Source of the DNA: JAZKFT01 sp040386335
Lineage (GTDB): Bacteria; Bacteroidota; Bacteroidia; Chitinophagales; Chitinophagaceae
Assembly (NCBI GenBank): GCA_040386335.1
Contig: JAZKFT010000034.1
Location: 12,089 to 76,088 of the forward strand
Length of the DNA stretch: 64,000 nt
Direction of reading: 5' to 3'
Made by a program: the position numbers and the translations under genes. This document shows, piece after piece, positions 24,694-33,288 of the stretch (positions within the stretch are counted from its first letter, which is position 1; each line of letters starts with the position of its first letter). The notes beneath the pieces were generated by a model. It was given only the letters and a program-made list of their open reading frames with translations, made no database searches and was not told the DNA's origin.

Positions 24694-25893
24694 TCATCCC
24701 AGGTTTTCATACACCACTGCAGCCCCTTGCCCAACGCCAATACACATTGTAGCCAATCCGTATCTGCCCCCGCGGCGTTTGAGTTCATGCAGCAGCGTGG
24801 TACTGATCCGGACACCGCTGCAACCCAGGGGATGACCAAGGGCAATCGCACCGCCATTTACATTTACTTTAGCCGGGTCCAGTCTCAGATCGCTTATGCA
24901 GGCAAGTGACTGCGAAGCAAAAGCTTCATTCAATTCTATTAAATCCAAATCGCTAACCGAAAGCCCTGCACGTTGCAGCGCCTTTTGCGAAGCAGGTACG
25001 GGACCAATTCCCATAACAGAAGGATCAACCCCTGAGATGGCCATACTTACAACCCTTGCCATTGGTTCAAGGTTAAACTGTTTTATTGCTGCTTCATTGA
25101 CCAACAACATAGCAGCGGCCCCATCATTGATTCCGCTACTGTTTGCTGCTGTTACCGTGCCATCCTTTTTAAAAACAGGTTTTAGTTTAGCAAGCTGATC
25201 CATAGTTGATAAACGCGGATGCTCATCTTTAAGTATGGTTTGTTTTTCGCCTTTTGCGGCAATTATTTCTATACCAGCCATTTCAGCTTCCCATTTCCCC
25301 GCGGCTAATGCACCAGCATATTTTTCCTGGCTGTTTACTGCAAATAAATCCTGCGCTTCCCGGCCGATGTTCCATTGTGTCGCAACATTCTCTGCTGTTT
25401 CTCCCATGGTAAATGGAAAGTACCTTTCAGCCAGCTTTTTATTGATGAAACGCCAGCCCATTGTGGTATCGTATATCTCTGCATTGCGCTCAAAGGCAGA
25501 ACTTGATTTGGGCATTACAAATGGCGCACGACTCATACTTTCTACACCACCTGCTATATACATCATGCCGTCTCCACATTGTATGGCCCTGGCAGACTGG
25601 ATAATGGCGTCCAGTCCGCTTGCACATAAACGGTTTACCGTTACTCCACCCACAGTTATAGGTAAACCTGCCAATAGTGCTGCCATCCGGGCGACATTGC
25701 GATTATCTTCACCGCTCTGATTAGCCGCTCCGGCTATTATTTCCTCTATTGCAGCCGGGTCTATCGAAGCATTTCGTTGCACGAGGGCCCTAATCACCTG
25801 AGCGAGTAAATCGTCCGGCCTAACCGTGCTTAATATGCCGGCATATTTACCAATTGGTGTTCTTATTGCATCTACGATATAGGCTGTTTGCAT
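24694..25893 (-). CDS. Thiolase, 3-oxoadipyl-CoA thiolase-like acyltransferase
   Basis: 399 residues from the ATG at 25893 (MQTAYIVDAIRTPIGKYAG); six codons of upstream frame are discounted. The catalytic triad is visible: nucleophile C90 (NRLCASGLDA), H354 (GHPLGCSG) and C384 (MCIGVGQG). The stretch NQSGEDNRNVARMAALLAGLP and the N-terminus are closest, from memory, to PcaF/PaaJ 3-oxoadipyl-CoA thiolases, but generic acetyl-CoA acyltransferases are related. No other aromatic degradation genes are near. It is the first gene of a minus-strand string with the next gene 22 bp away. Confidence 0.9.
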   Translation of the reverse strand: MQTAYIVDAIRTPIGKYAGILSTVRPDDLLAQVIRALVQRNASIDPAAIEEIIAGAANQSGEDNRNVARMAALLAGLPITVGGVTVNRLCASGLDAIIQSARAIQCGDGMMYIAGGVESMSRAPFVMPKSSSAFERNAEIYDTTMGWRFINKKLAERYFPFTMGETAENVATQWNIGREAQDLFAVNSQEKYAGALAAGKWEAEMAGIEIIAAKGEKQTILKDEHPRLSTMDQLAKLKPVFKKDGTVTAANSSGINDGAAAMLLVNEAAIKQFNLEPMARVVSMAISGVDPSVMGIGPVPASQKALQRAGLSVSDLDLIELNEAFASQSLACISDLRLDPAKVNVNGGAIALGHPLGCSGVRISTTLLHELKRRGGRYGLATMCIGVGQGAAVVYENLG

Positions 25894-26119
25894 AACTTTT
25901 TGTTTTGGCAAGCCAAATCCAACTTATCGAAGTGAAAGCCGGATGCGGCCATCACTATCGACCCCATTGAATATCCTGGCATAGTCCGGCAAATGTAAAC
26001 AGTTCGCAAAACCAATAACTGCCATTTTAAGCTCAGAATATAATGCCTGCAAAACGGTCTTTTCGAAGGTAGTCGGTCACCTCCTTAACTATTCAACCAA
26101 TCAACTAATTACTAAAAGC

Positions 26120-26127
26120 TACCTTTG
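26120..26127 (+). promoter_or_regulatory. TAnnTTTG box directly before the rlmN ATG
   Basis: TACCTTTG ends 5 bp before the ATG at 26133, another case that would give a leaderless or very short leader if real. No matching -33 element was found. Confidence 0.3.
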
Positions 26128-26132
26128 GCGCC

Positions 26133-27176
26133 ATGGAAACGAAAAAGAACATACGCCACCTGAGCCTCGATGAAATAAAGGAATACTTTGAAACCATCGG
26201 TGAAAAGAAGTTCAGAATGCGCCAAACCTGGGAATGGCTGTGGCAGAAACATGCCCACAGCTTTGAGGAGATGAGTAACCTGAGCAAAGAGCTGCGGGCC
26301 AGGCTGGAACAGGACTTTACCTTGCCTGCACTTACGTTGAATACGACCCAAACCAGCGACGACGGTACCATTAAAAGCCGGTTTAAAACCATCGATGGTC
26401 ATTATATTGAAGGGGTACTGATACCTACAGAAAAACGCCAGACTGTTTGCGTATCCAGCCAGGTTGGCTGCTCACTTAGCTGTAAATTTTGCGCTACCGG
26501 CACTATGGACCGCAAACGCAATCTTGATTTTGACGAAATAGTGGACCAGGTGTCTATGGTAAACGGGCAAAGCGAAAAAATGTATGGTAAAAAGCTTACC
26601 AACATCGTGTTTATGGGCATGGGTGAACCATTGCTTAACTATAAAAACGTATTGAAAGCCGTAGAACGCATCAGCAGCACCGACGGACTGGGAATGAGCC
26701 CGAGCCGGATTACGGTGAGTACGGCTGGTATAGCCAAAATGATCAGACAGCTGGGTGATGACGGGGTCAAATTCAAACTGGCGCTTAGCCTGCATGCGGC
26801 TACCGATAAGAAACGGAACGAGATCATGCCGATCAACGAAACCAATAATATCGCTGCGCTGATAGAAGCGTTGAACTATTATTATCAAAAAACAGATAAC
26901 GAAATCACCTTTGAATATATCCTGTTCAAAAACTTCAACGACAGTCTCCGTGACGCTGACGACCTGATAAAACTCTGTCGTCAGGTGCCTGTTGACCTGG
27001 TAAACATTATAGAATACAACCAGATAGATGGTGCCCGGTTTAGCAAGCCTGATGAAGAAACGACCTTTGCGTTTATGAACTACCTGGGCAAAAACCGTGT
27101 AAATGCCCGGCTCCGCAGAAGTAGAGGTAAAGATATTGATGCGGCATGCGGACAATTAGCCAATAAGGGGAGGTGA
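26133..27176 (+). CDS. rlmN: Dual-specificity RNA methyltransferase RlmN
   Basis: Radical SAM enzyme that methylates C2 of A2503 in 23S rRNA and of A37 in some tRNAs, 347 residues. The cluster-binding motif C113-x3-C117-x2-C120 (CSLSCKFC) is present, and the C-terminal methyl-carrying cysteine C339 lies in DAACGQLANK. FMGMGEPLLNY and ISTAGI-like TVSTAGIAKMI match the SAM-binding parts. N-terminal accessory domain (about 1-90) is intact. A single gene, well separated on both sides. Confidence 0.97.
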   Translation: METKKNIRHLSLDEIKEYFETIGEKKFRMRQTWEWLWQKHAHSFEEMSNLSKELRARLEQDFTLPALTLNTTQTSDDGTIKSRFKTIDGHYIEGVLIPTEKRQTVCVSSQVGCSLSCKFCATGTMDRKRNLDFDEIVDQVSMVNGQSEKMYGKKLTNIVFMGMGEPLLNYKNVLKAVERISSTDGLGMSPSRITVSTAGIAKMIRQLGDDGVKFKLALSLHAATDKKRNEIMPINETNNIAALIEALNYYYQKTDNEITFEYILFKNFNDSLRDADDLIKLCRQVPVDLVNIIEYNQIDGARFSKPDEETTFAFMNYLGKNRVNARLRRSRGKDIDAACGQLANKGR

Positions 27177-27370
27177 TCATTCCAGTCATTGCTCAATCGG
27201 TGATTGGTCATTTTCTGTTAAGGAGTTTTAAGAAATGTAGAAGCTGCGATTTTTCGTGGCTTTTTTCGTTTTAGAGGTGCAGTTAATAAAGGTTAAGTGT
27301 TTAAACCCGGCATATCCACCACCGTCTGTGACTGCGTACAAAAAAATTATAACCCTTAAAATTCATACAC

Positions 27371-28039
27371 ATGAAAAAATTAGGATTGAGTGTAGCCATG
27401 TTCGCATTTGCAACGGTATCAGTATTTGCCCAGGAAAAGATCAAATCGAAAGGCGATAAAATGAGGCAGGGCAGGGACCATCACAGCAAGAATAAGGCGA
27501 TGGAGCAGCTAAATTTAACCGAAGATCAAAAAACACAGTTGAAAGCCAACAGGGCTGATTTTCACCAGCAACTGAAAGCACTGGAAAGCAACGAGAATCA
27601 AACAGTAAAACAACTTCGTGACCAAAAGGCTGCACTTGCCAAATCACAGAAGGCAAAGATGGAAAGCATCCTTACGACAGATCAAAAGGCGAAATTTTCA
27701 GAAATGAAGGAAAAAGGTCGCCAGAAACACCAGGAACACTCAGCAATGCATTTCGACAAGATGAAACAGGAACTGAACCTGACCGAGAACCAGGTTACAT
27801 CGCTCAAAAAAAGCCAGGAAACCACAAAAAATAAGATGAAGGCTTTAAGAGAAAATGACCAGATGGACCGTGTGGCAAAAAGGGAGCAAATGAAAGCTAT
27901 ACATAACGAAATGAAACAAAACTTTGAACGCGTATTAAATAAAGAGCAAAAAGAAAAATTGGAGAGCAGGAAAGGCGAAATGAAGCATATAATGATGAAT
28001 AGGAAACACCGGGTAATGGACAGGAGTGAGGTGAAATAG
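27371..28039 (+). CDS. Exported Spy/CpxP-like helical protein
   Basis: 222 residues with signal peptide (MKKLGLSVAMFAFATVSVFAQ). The mature chain is highly charged, rich in Lys, Gln and Met, and almost entirely helical. Two LxLTExQ motifs (LNLTEDQKTQLKANR at about 46-60, LNLTENQVTSLKKSQ at about 137-151) mark two Spy-like LTxxQ units, consistent with a periplasmic chaperone-like or stress protein (DUF4890-type). Ends before a strong terminator. Substrate and inducer unknown. Confidence 0.82.
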   Translation: MKKLGLSVAMFAFATVSVFAQEKIKSKGDKMRQGRDHHSKNKAMEQLNLTEDQKTQLKANRADFHQQLKALESNENQTVKQLRDQKAALAKSQKAKMESILTTDQKAKFSEMKEKGRQKHQEHSAMHFDKMKQELNLTENQVTSLKKSQETTKNKMKALRENDQMDRVAKREQMKAIHNEMKQNFERVLNKEQKEKLESRKGEMKHIMMNRKHRVMDRSEVK

Positions 28040-28064
28040 AATTGTGCATACCATTACCTGAAGC

Positions 28065-28095
28065 AGAAAGCCCCGTTTTTCGGGGCTTTCTTTAT
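28065..28095 (+). terminator. Rho-independent terminator
   Basis: Perfect 11-bp stem AGAAAGCCCCG/CGGGGCTTTCT (28065-28075, 28081-28091) with a TTTTT loop, followed by TTATTT. Ends the Spy-like gene unit. Confidence 0.9.
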
Positions 28096-28121
28096 TTGGA
28101 AAATGTACATTGTAAGAAGTT

Positions 28122-28307
28122 CTAAATTCTTCCGGGTTGGCGGCCAAAAACATAATAGCAAATTAAGCCGATAACGGGTGCTACCACAATCAGTATCGTC
28201 CACAATAACTTGGTGTTGTCCTCAATGTCGGTTCGCTCCCACAGTTTTACAGCTGTATAAATAATTAAGGTTAAAAAAGCGACTCCAACTAAAAAAAAGA
28301 ATGTCAT
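28122..28307 (-). CDS. PLDc_N domain membrane protein
   Basis: 61 residues, two hydrophobic helices (MTFFFLVGVAFLTLIIYTAVKL and LLWTILIVVAPVIGLICYYVFGR) around a charged loop ERTDIEDNTK. This is the pattern of the small stand-alone PLDc_N domain (cardiolipin synthase N-terminal region), with W-IL-V-P-G-I-Y-x-GR. It has no phospholipase domain. Likely an integral membrane protein of unknown role. Confidence 0.85.
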   Translation of the reverse strand: MTFFFLVGVAFLTLIIYTAVKLWERTDIEDNTKLLWTILIVVAPVIGLICYYVFGRQPGRI

Positions 28308-28371
28308 GATTTTTATTTTTTAACACCTGGTAGATGGCGCAATTAACATCATAGTTGCACTAATGGAAAAA

Positions 28372-29142
28372 TTACCAGCTTCCACTGGCACCACCGCCAC
28401 CAAAGCTTCCACCACCAAAACCACCAAAACCGCCGCCTCCGCTACTTCCACCGCCGCCACTGCTACCACCACCACCACCAGTAATCATAGGTAACCACCA
28501 CAAAGGGCTGCTTACACCGCGATAACCACGGCGACTCATCATACCACCGCCACCACCACGGCCCGAACTAAAAATAAAAACGATAAAAATGATGACGACC
28601 AACATGGTAAGCCAACCCGATTTGCCTCCTTTTTTGCCGCGTTTACTATAACCTTCGGGTGCTTTATATGAACCCTGCGTGGCCTTCATGATCGCTTCGA
28701 CGCCGTTATCTATACCCTGGTAATAATTACTAGCTTTAAAAGACGGAACTATGTCTTGGTCTATAATGGCCTGGCAGGTAGCGTCTGGCATAGCGCCTTC
28801 CAATCCATAACCAGGTACTATGCTCAATTTCCGGTCGTTCTTTGCTATCAAAAGAAGAACCCCATTATTTTCTTTATTTCCTACTCCCCATTTGCGCCCC
28901 AGTTCGGTAGCATAATCGGTTGGGTCACTGCCGTTTGTAGTGGCCACAATAACTACTGTGACCTGGTTGCTTGTTTGGTTGTCAAATGCGACCAACTTTT
29001 GCTCCAGCGAACTTTTCTCGGATGCAGAAAGTATGCCGGCAAAATCATTCACCAGCTTTGGCGGGTTAGGCTTGTCAGGGTATGTTTGCCCGATCGCAAC
29101 AACCGAACAAAGCAATAAGAGGATGGAAAGAAATTTTTTCAT
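28372..29142 (-). CDS. TPM domain protein with Gly-rich tail (YgcG-like)
   Basis: 256 residues. Signal peptide (MKKFLSILLLLCSVVAIGQT), then a TPM domain at about 30-150 (VNDFAGILSASEKSSLEQKL, DYATELGRKWGVGNKENNGVLLLIAKNDRK, GYGLEGAMPDATC), one transmembrane helix (WLTMLVVIIFIVFIFSS) and a glycine/serine-rich tail (about 195-256) ending SFGGGGASGSW. The layout equals the YgcG/TPM phosphatase family first described from plants (family knowledge). It forms a pair with the next gene upstream, another TPM protein. Confidence 0.92.
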   Translation of the reverse strand: MKKFLSILLLLCSVVAIGQTYPDKPNPPKLVNDFAGILSASEKSSLEQKLVAFDNQTSNQVTVVIVATTNGSDPTDYATELGRKWGVGNKENNGVLLLIAKNDRKLSIVPGYGLEGAMPDATCQAIIDQDIVPSFKASNYYQGIDNGVEAIMKATQGSYKAPEGYSKRGKKGGKSGWLTMLVVIIFIVFIFSSGRGGGGGMMSRRGYRGVSSPLWWLPMITGGGGGSSGGGGSSGGGGFGGFGGGSFGGGGASGSW

Positions 29143-29184
29143 GTAGATGTGTTCTAGAGCCAGAAATTTTAGTCAGGGAGGTAG

Positions 29185-29652
29185 TTATTTTCCAAACACA
29201 ATATCGTCGGGCAATTCGTTCCTGTCTGTTTTTTCATCATAAGGAAAGTGCAGGTACAGCGCTTCTCCGATATCCGTTACCGCGGCAATAATGCCCAGGG
29301 GAATATTGTTTGACTGAAAATGAGCCAGCATTTTTCTCACTTCTGCATACCAGAAAGCGGATGTGACCTTATTGTGTATTCCCTCATCGCCAAATACGGC
29401 CACCTGTTTATCTTTTACAGCTACATATACGAGGGTGGCATTTCTCAGGTCGGTCTGATCCATTTTAAGATTGAAGAAAATCTCAGTTGCACGATCAATG
29501 GCGTCGACAAAGCGGCAGCGGCTTTCAATAAACACCCTAACCTCCCCACTGGTGCGGCGCTCTGCATTTTTGACTGCTTCCACAATCAGCTGCTCTTCGG
29601 CATTGCTAAAAATGTCCTTCGGTTTTGGTCTTAAAAAATCAAGTAGTCCCAC
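29185..29652 (-). CDS. TPM domain protein, no signal peptide
   Basis: 155 residues. TPM domain lacking an obvious signal peptide or membrane helix: FSNAEEQLIVEAVKNAERRTSGEVRVFIES, then VYVAVKDKQVAVFGDEGIHNKV and IPLGIIAAVTDIGEALYLHFP. The N-terminus MGLLDFLRPKPKD starts at a GTG. These paired TPM genes (one short soluble, one with Gly-rich tail) recur in Bacteroidota, often next to a LemA gene; no LemA is seen here. Gap to the second TPM gene is 42 bp. Confidence 0.88.
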   Translation of the reverse strand: MGLLDFLRPKPKDIFSNAEEQLIVEAVKNAERRTSGEVRVFIESRCRFVDAIDRATEIFFNLKMDQTDLRNATLVYVAVKDKQVAVFGDEGIHNKVTSAFWYAEVRKMLAHFQSNNIPLGIIAAVTDIGEALYLHFPYDEKTDRNELPDDIVFGK

Positions 29653-29655
29653 TTT

Positions 29656-29690
29656 AATAAATGAATAATGAGTAATGAATAATGAGGTGC
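29656..29690. repeat. AATGAGTAATGAATA word repeat
   Basis: Words AATAAATGAATAATGAGTAATG and AATAATGAG upstream of the TPM gene. Related to the hairpin arms at 4094-4151. Confidence 0.6.
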
Positions 29691-29847
29691 ACGATAACTA
29701 AGTCGACAAAAAAACTTATTTAGTAGCAATGTAAGCCAAATTTAGAAATCCCGGGCCGCAGGATATTTCAATTACCCTCTGGAAAAAGGTCGCAAAAACG
29801 TCTGGGATAATGATTTAGGATTGGGAATAAGCTTTTGGTTCCGTAGC

Positions 29848-30333
29848 TCACCGGGCCACCTTCTCCACCCTTATACCTACCTGCATAATACCTGGCAATG
29901 GATCCTGCCGCATCACTTGCCGAAGGGCAAAAGTTACCGGTCCTGCTTTTCCGAATTTTTGTGGCGTGGCTGTTACCTTAATTCTTCTTTCAAAAATGTC
30001 GTCCATTCCTACGCCCATCCATCCATCAGGGTTGGCAAGCAGAAGGTCCAGCTTTTGAGTAATTAAACTATCACCTGGCAATTGCAGGGACGATTCTATC
30101 CAGATATTGTTGTAGGCATAGCTGTTGGTGTGCCGCACGGTAATAAAAACATCGTACAAAGAAACTGTATCGGTGATATTGAACGTGAATGAAGGTTTGT
30201 AATCTCCTTTCCACTCAGCCTTAGGTATATTTTCCAGGCGTTCGTATAATTCCACTTGTTTGCATCCGGTAGCAAGTAGAAAGTAGCAGGTAGCAAGTAG
30301 AAAGAGAGAAGGAAGTTTTGCAAACTTCATCAT
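29848..30333 (-). CDS. gldH: Gliding motility lipoprotein GldH
   Basis: 161 residues. Lipoprotein signal with Cys at about residue 24 (LLATGC). The mature part has VELYERLENIPKAEWKGDYKPSFTFNITD, VFITVRHTNSYAYNNIWI and the end GPVTFALRQVMRQDPLPGIMQVGIRVEKV, all typical of GldH. GldH is required for gliding in Flavobacterium johnsoniae (established); many non-gliders in the phylum also carry it. The signal peptide is encoded by a 21-bp tandem duplication, a curiosity. Neighbours are not other gld genes. Confidence 0.93.
   Translation of the reverse strand: MMKFAKLPSLFLLATCYFLLATGCKQVELYERLENIPKAEWKGDYKPSFTFNITDTVSLYDVFITVRHTNSYAYNNIWIESSLQLPGDSLITQKLDLLLANPDGWMGVGMDDIFERRIKVTATPQKFGKAGPVTFALRQVMRQDPLPGIMQVGIRVEKVAR
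30269..30304. repeat. 21-bp tandem repeat encoding the GldH signal core
   Basis: GGTAGCAAGTAGAAAGTAGCA (30269-30289) and its near copy directly after it are in frame (7 codons), giving FLLATCY-FLLATGC in the hydrophobic core. The words GTAGCAAGTAGAAA are of the type seen in intergenic arrays. Confidence 0.75.
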
Positions 30334-30410
30334 GGATATTATTTTTTGTCTTGCGATTTTTAGAATTTTTATCTGACCCTTACAAGTTGAGACATGACTT
30401 TTAACCTTCT

Positions 30411-31286
30411 TTACAGTACATTCAAAACCTGTTCCTTGGCCTTCTCCAATTCATCTTTCATCAGCACCACACATTTCTGTATGGTAGCATCATAAGCTTT
30501 GGAACCGATGGTATTTATTTCACGACCTATTTCCTGTAACAGGAAACCGAGCTTCTTTCCTTTGGCTTCTTCGGCTTCGGCAAGCATGGCGAAAAAATAT
30601 TCGCAATGGTTGGTTAGCCTTACCTGCTCCTCGGTAATGTCTATTTTTTCTATAAAATAAATCAATTCCTGCTCCAGGCGGTTTTCATCGTAATTTTCTT
30701 TACCGATATTGTCCTCCAAGAGTTTCTTAATTCCTTCTTTTTTCTTCACCAGGCGGGCCGGTTCCAACTTGGCGACTTCTACCTGTTGCAACTGGATGTT
30801 TTTGATACGGTCGCCCAATTCTTTTTCCAGGACGCTGCCTTCCTCGAAACGGTGGTTATTCAGGTTGGACAATGCTTCCTGCATGGTGGCTTTTACCAGA
30901 GCCCACCCCTCATCGTCAATAACGTCTGTGGCAGGTGTCACCACTTCTGGCAGTTTTAATAAAGCACTCAGCACCTGGCTGGTATCCAAATTAAGGTCGG
31001 CGCTTAATTCAGCTATGGTCTGATAATATGCTTTAGCTACATCTGTATTGATGGATACCGGCTTGGAAGCTCCGTTTTGTTTCACATTAATAAAGCAATC
31101 TACCGAGCCTCTCAATAGCAATTCGGCAATGGCGTTGCGGATATCGAACTCATAAGCCTTTAGCAAAGAAGGCATTTTAAGATTCATCTCCAGTTGCTTT
31201 CCATTCAAGGATTTTATTTCTATTAATACAGTCCGGTCGCTTTTTGTTTGTTCGCTTCTTCCAAAGCCAGTCATTGATTTGAGCAT
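30411..31286 (-). CDS. YicC family endoribonuclease-like protein
   Basis: 291 residues from the ATG at 31286 (MLKSMTGFGR). The open frame continues upstream for about 870 bp, but that part is the antisense of the Crp/Fnr gene and is not real. YicC_N (about 1-155, with VEIxSLNGKQLEMNLKMPSL-like start) and the DUF1732 C-terminal domain (TNHCEYFFAMLAEAEEAKGKKLGFLLQEIGREINTIGSKA) are intact. Members are stress-linked RNA-cleaving proteins in E. coli (recent family knowledge). Confidence 0.95.
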   Translation of the reverse strand: MLKSMTGFGRSEQTKSDRTVLIEIKSLNGKQLEMNLKMPSLLKAYEFDIRNAIAELLLRGSVDCFINVKQNGASKPVSINTDVAKAYYQTIAELSADLNLDTSQVLSALLKLPEVVTPATDVIDDEGWALVKATMQEALSNLNNHRFEEGSVLEKELGDRIKNIQLQQVEVAKLEPARLVKKKEGIKKLLEDNIGKENYDENRLEQELIYFIEKIDITEEQVRLTNHCEYFFAMLAEAEEAKGKKLGFLLQEIGREINTIGSKAYDATIQKCVVLMKDELEKAKEQVLNVL

Positions 31287-31568
31287 AGAAAAATTTATGG
31301 CGGTAAAAATAGAGAATGTTGGGCAGGGATGGGGAAATGAAAAAAAGAGGAACAGCAACCGAAATATTGAATCATAGACACTGTTTTCATTCCTGCACTG
31401 CGGGATTCGACCATGGATCACATACTTATTAAACAGTGGCCATACAGATAAGCTTCTGTAAGCCAGGATTTTCGCAATTATTCGTAGGTTCGTAAAACCC
31501 TGCCAGGCACAAAGCCAGGAGCGCAAGGGTTCAAAAACAATATCCTGTTTTTCAGCGTAATTACCACC
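31287..31568. other. 282-bp divergent gap, yicC and crp/fnr
   Basis: Divergent promoter region with no gene in it. No clear TAnnTTTG box was seen on either strand. It contains the short duplicated words GCCAGGCACAAAGCCAGGAGC near 31502-31525. Confidence 0.45.
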
Positions 31569-32270
31569 ATGACCATCGACAATAAGTTCCTGCTGATACG
31601 TAACCATAACATCTTCGCCTGCATGACGGAGGAAGAGTATGAAGAAATGGACATCATCCACAATTTTATAGAAGCCCAAAAGGGAGCGTACATCTACTTC
31701 GACAGCCATTTCCATAACAAACTTTATTTCGTAAAGGGTGGCAATATTAAAATCGGGTATTATGACGAGGAAGGCAGGGAAGTGGTGAAGGAGATCATTC
31801 GGCAGGGTGAAACTTTCGGCCAGATAACGCTGGAAAGAAACAACCTGAACGGCGAATTTGCCATGGCATATAAGGGAGATGTAAGTCTCTGCGCGTTTAA
31901 TATAGATGACTTTGAAAAACTTCTGAAACGGAAGCCGGATGTGGCATTGCGGTTTACCAGGCAGATCGGTCACCAGTTGCGCAATGTAGAAAACCGACTG
32001 GTAAATGTGCTCAATAAAGATGTGCGCACAAGGCTTATCAATTTCTTGTTGTACCTGGTAAAAGAACATATTGCTGACGATACAACAGAGGGCTTTTGCA
32101 TACCCAATCATCTTACCCACGAGGATATTGGGAATCTTATCGGCAGCAGCCGTCAAACCGTTACCACCGTTTTAAACGAATTAGCCAGCCAGGAGCTTAT
32201 TTCTTTCAACCGACAGCAAATTTGCTTTCTCAACGTTAAAGAATTGAAAAAGCATTTAACTGTCGGATAG
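31569..32270 (+). CDS. Crp/Fnr family transcriptional regulator
   Basis: 233 residues. N-terminal cyclic-nucleotide-binding fold (about 25-125: YFDSHFHNKLYFVKGGNIKIGYYDEEGREVVKEIIRQGETFGQ) and C-terminal HTH_Crp (LTHEDIGNLIGSSRQTVTTVLNELASQELI, about 180-210). A cAMP-binding RxS signature is not obvious and there is no FNR-type cysteine cluster in the N-terminal region, so the effector is unknown. It heads a plus-strand string of small redox and membrane genes that starts 50 bp downstream; it may regulate them (inference). Confidence 0.93.
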   Translation: MTIDNKFLLIRNHNIFACMTEEEYEEMDIIHNFIEAQKGAYIYFDSHFHNKLYFVKGGNIKIGYYDEEGREVVKEIIRQGETFGQITLERNNLNGEFAMAYKGDVSLCAFNIDDFEKLLKRKPDVALRFTRQIGHQLRNVENRLVNVLNKDVRTRLINFLLYLVKEHIADDTTEGFCIPNHLTHEDIGNLIGSSRQTVTTVLNELASQELISFNRQQICFLNVKELKKHLTVG

Positions 32271-32320
32271 GCGACAAGACAGGGCGGTACTGCATTTTAC
32301 TTTTGGAGAAACAAACTGAT

Positions 32321-32782
32321 ATGAAAGTAAAAAGCATTCTCACAATTTTTTGCCTCACTATTGCAAGTGCGGTTTTTTCGCAAAGCAGTATCGCCTTAAG
32401 ACAGGCGCAATACAACCTGAAAAACAATATCGCACTTAAGGGCTACGACCCGGTTGCCTACTCCCTGTTAGGAAAAGCCCTAAAAGGTAATAAAGACCTT
32501 GGTGGCGTTACCTACAACGGTGTCGCCTATTATTTCGCACTGCAAAGCACTAAAGATATTTTTAACCTTAACCCCGCGAAATACGAGCCTACTTATGGCG
32601 GCTGGTGTGCATATGCCATGGGCAAACGTGGTGAAAAAGTTTCTATTGATCCCGAAGCATTTAAAGTCGTAGATGGTAAAGTGTACTTGTTCTATGGCAA
32701 AAGCCAGGTAGCCGACTGGAACAAGGAAGAACAAACATTAAAATCTAAAGCCGACCAATTCTGGCTTACTATTTTTCGTTAA
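32321..32782 (+). CDS. Exported YHS domain protein
   Basis: 153 residues with a signal peptide (MKVKSILTIFCLTIASAVFSQ). The YHS domain spans about 40-100: ALKGYDPVAYSLLGKA, GVTYNGVAYYFALQSTKDIFNLNPAKYEPTYGGWCAYAMGKRGEKV. The TTG at 32303 would add six residues; the ATG at 32321 is preferred. YHS domains are found in metal- and oxygen-related proteins; the exported Bacteroidota type has no proven substrate. Second gene of the string after the Crp/Fnr regulator, 18 bp before the DM13 gene. Confidence 0.9.
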   Translation: MKVKSILTIFCLTIASAVFSQSSIALRQAQYNLKNNIALKGYDPVAYSLLGKALKGNKDLGGVTYNGVAYYFALQSTKDIFNLNPAKYEPTYGGWCAYAMGKRGEKVSIDPEAFKVVDGKVYLFYGKSQVADWNKEEQTLKSKADQFWLTIFR

Positions 32783-32800
32783 CCTCTATAATTAAATCTT

Positions 32801-33247
32801 ATGAAAAAGGGAACAGTCCAGGCAATAACCATTGCTTTTTTCAGCTGCGTCATTTTTGCTGCCTGCAAAAAAAACAAGGTGCCTTTCTTCGCCAATGAAA
32901 CCATTGTAACCGACAGCATTTTGTACAAGGGTGTATTAGGGGGTGGTGAGTTTGGCGACTTTGCGACCGGCGCCGTATCGGTAGAAAAATTATCCGGCAA
33001 AAAATACCTGGTCTTTAAAAACTTTGCCAGCAGTAATGGGCCTGCAGTTCATGTTTACCTCTCCAAAACCATTGGAAGCAACGCAATGCCTGCCACAGAA
33101 TTTATTGACATCGGGCTGCTGAAAGCTACTGCCGGTGCCTTTAATTATGAACTGACGACGAATCCCGACATCACCAATTATAAATATGCGCTGGTTTGGT
33201 GCGCCCAATTCAACATTCAATTTGGTGTAGCAGAACTCAAAAAATAG
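32801..33247 (+). CDS. DM13 domain lipoprotein
   Basis: 148 residues with a lipobox near C22 (CVIFAAC). The DM13 domain covers the rest: VLYKGVLGGGEF-like ILYKGVLGGGEFGDFATGAV, YLVFKNFASSNGPAVHVYLS, FIDIGLLKATAGAFNYEL and YALVWCAQFNIQFGVAEL with the conserved Cys. DM13 is proposed to act in redox chemistry and is found with cytochrome b561/DOMON partners in animals (family knowledge); bacterial function is unproven. Lies between YHS and DoxX genes with short gaps (18 and 41 bp). Confidence 0.92.
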   Translation: MKKGTVQAITIAFFSCVIFAACKKNKVPFFANETIVTDSILYKGVLGGGEFGDFATGAVSVEKLSGKKYLVFKNFASSNGPAVHVYLSKTIGSNAMPATEFIDIGLLKATAGAFNYELTTNPDITNYKYALVWCAQFNIQFGVAELKK

Positions 33248-33288
33248 CATCACGAGATCCAACACTCACTTACAAAAGACCAAACAAC

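Noticed and set aside
30411..32156. A 581-codon minus-strand frame covering YicC and beyond
   Set aside because: The upstream 290 codons are the antisense of the Crp/Fnr gene on the plus strand and show no fold; YicC starts with MLKSMTGFGR at 31286.
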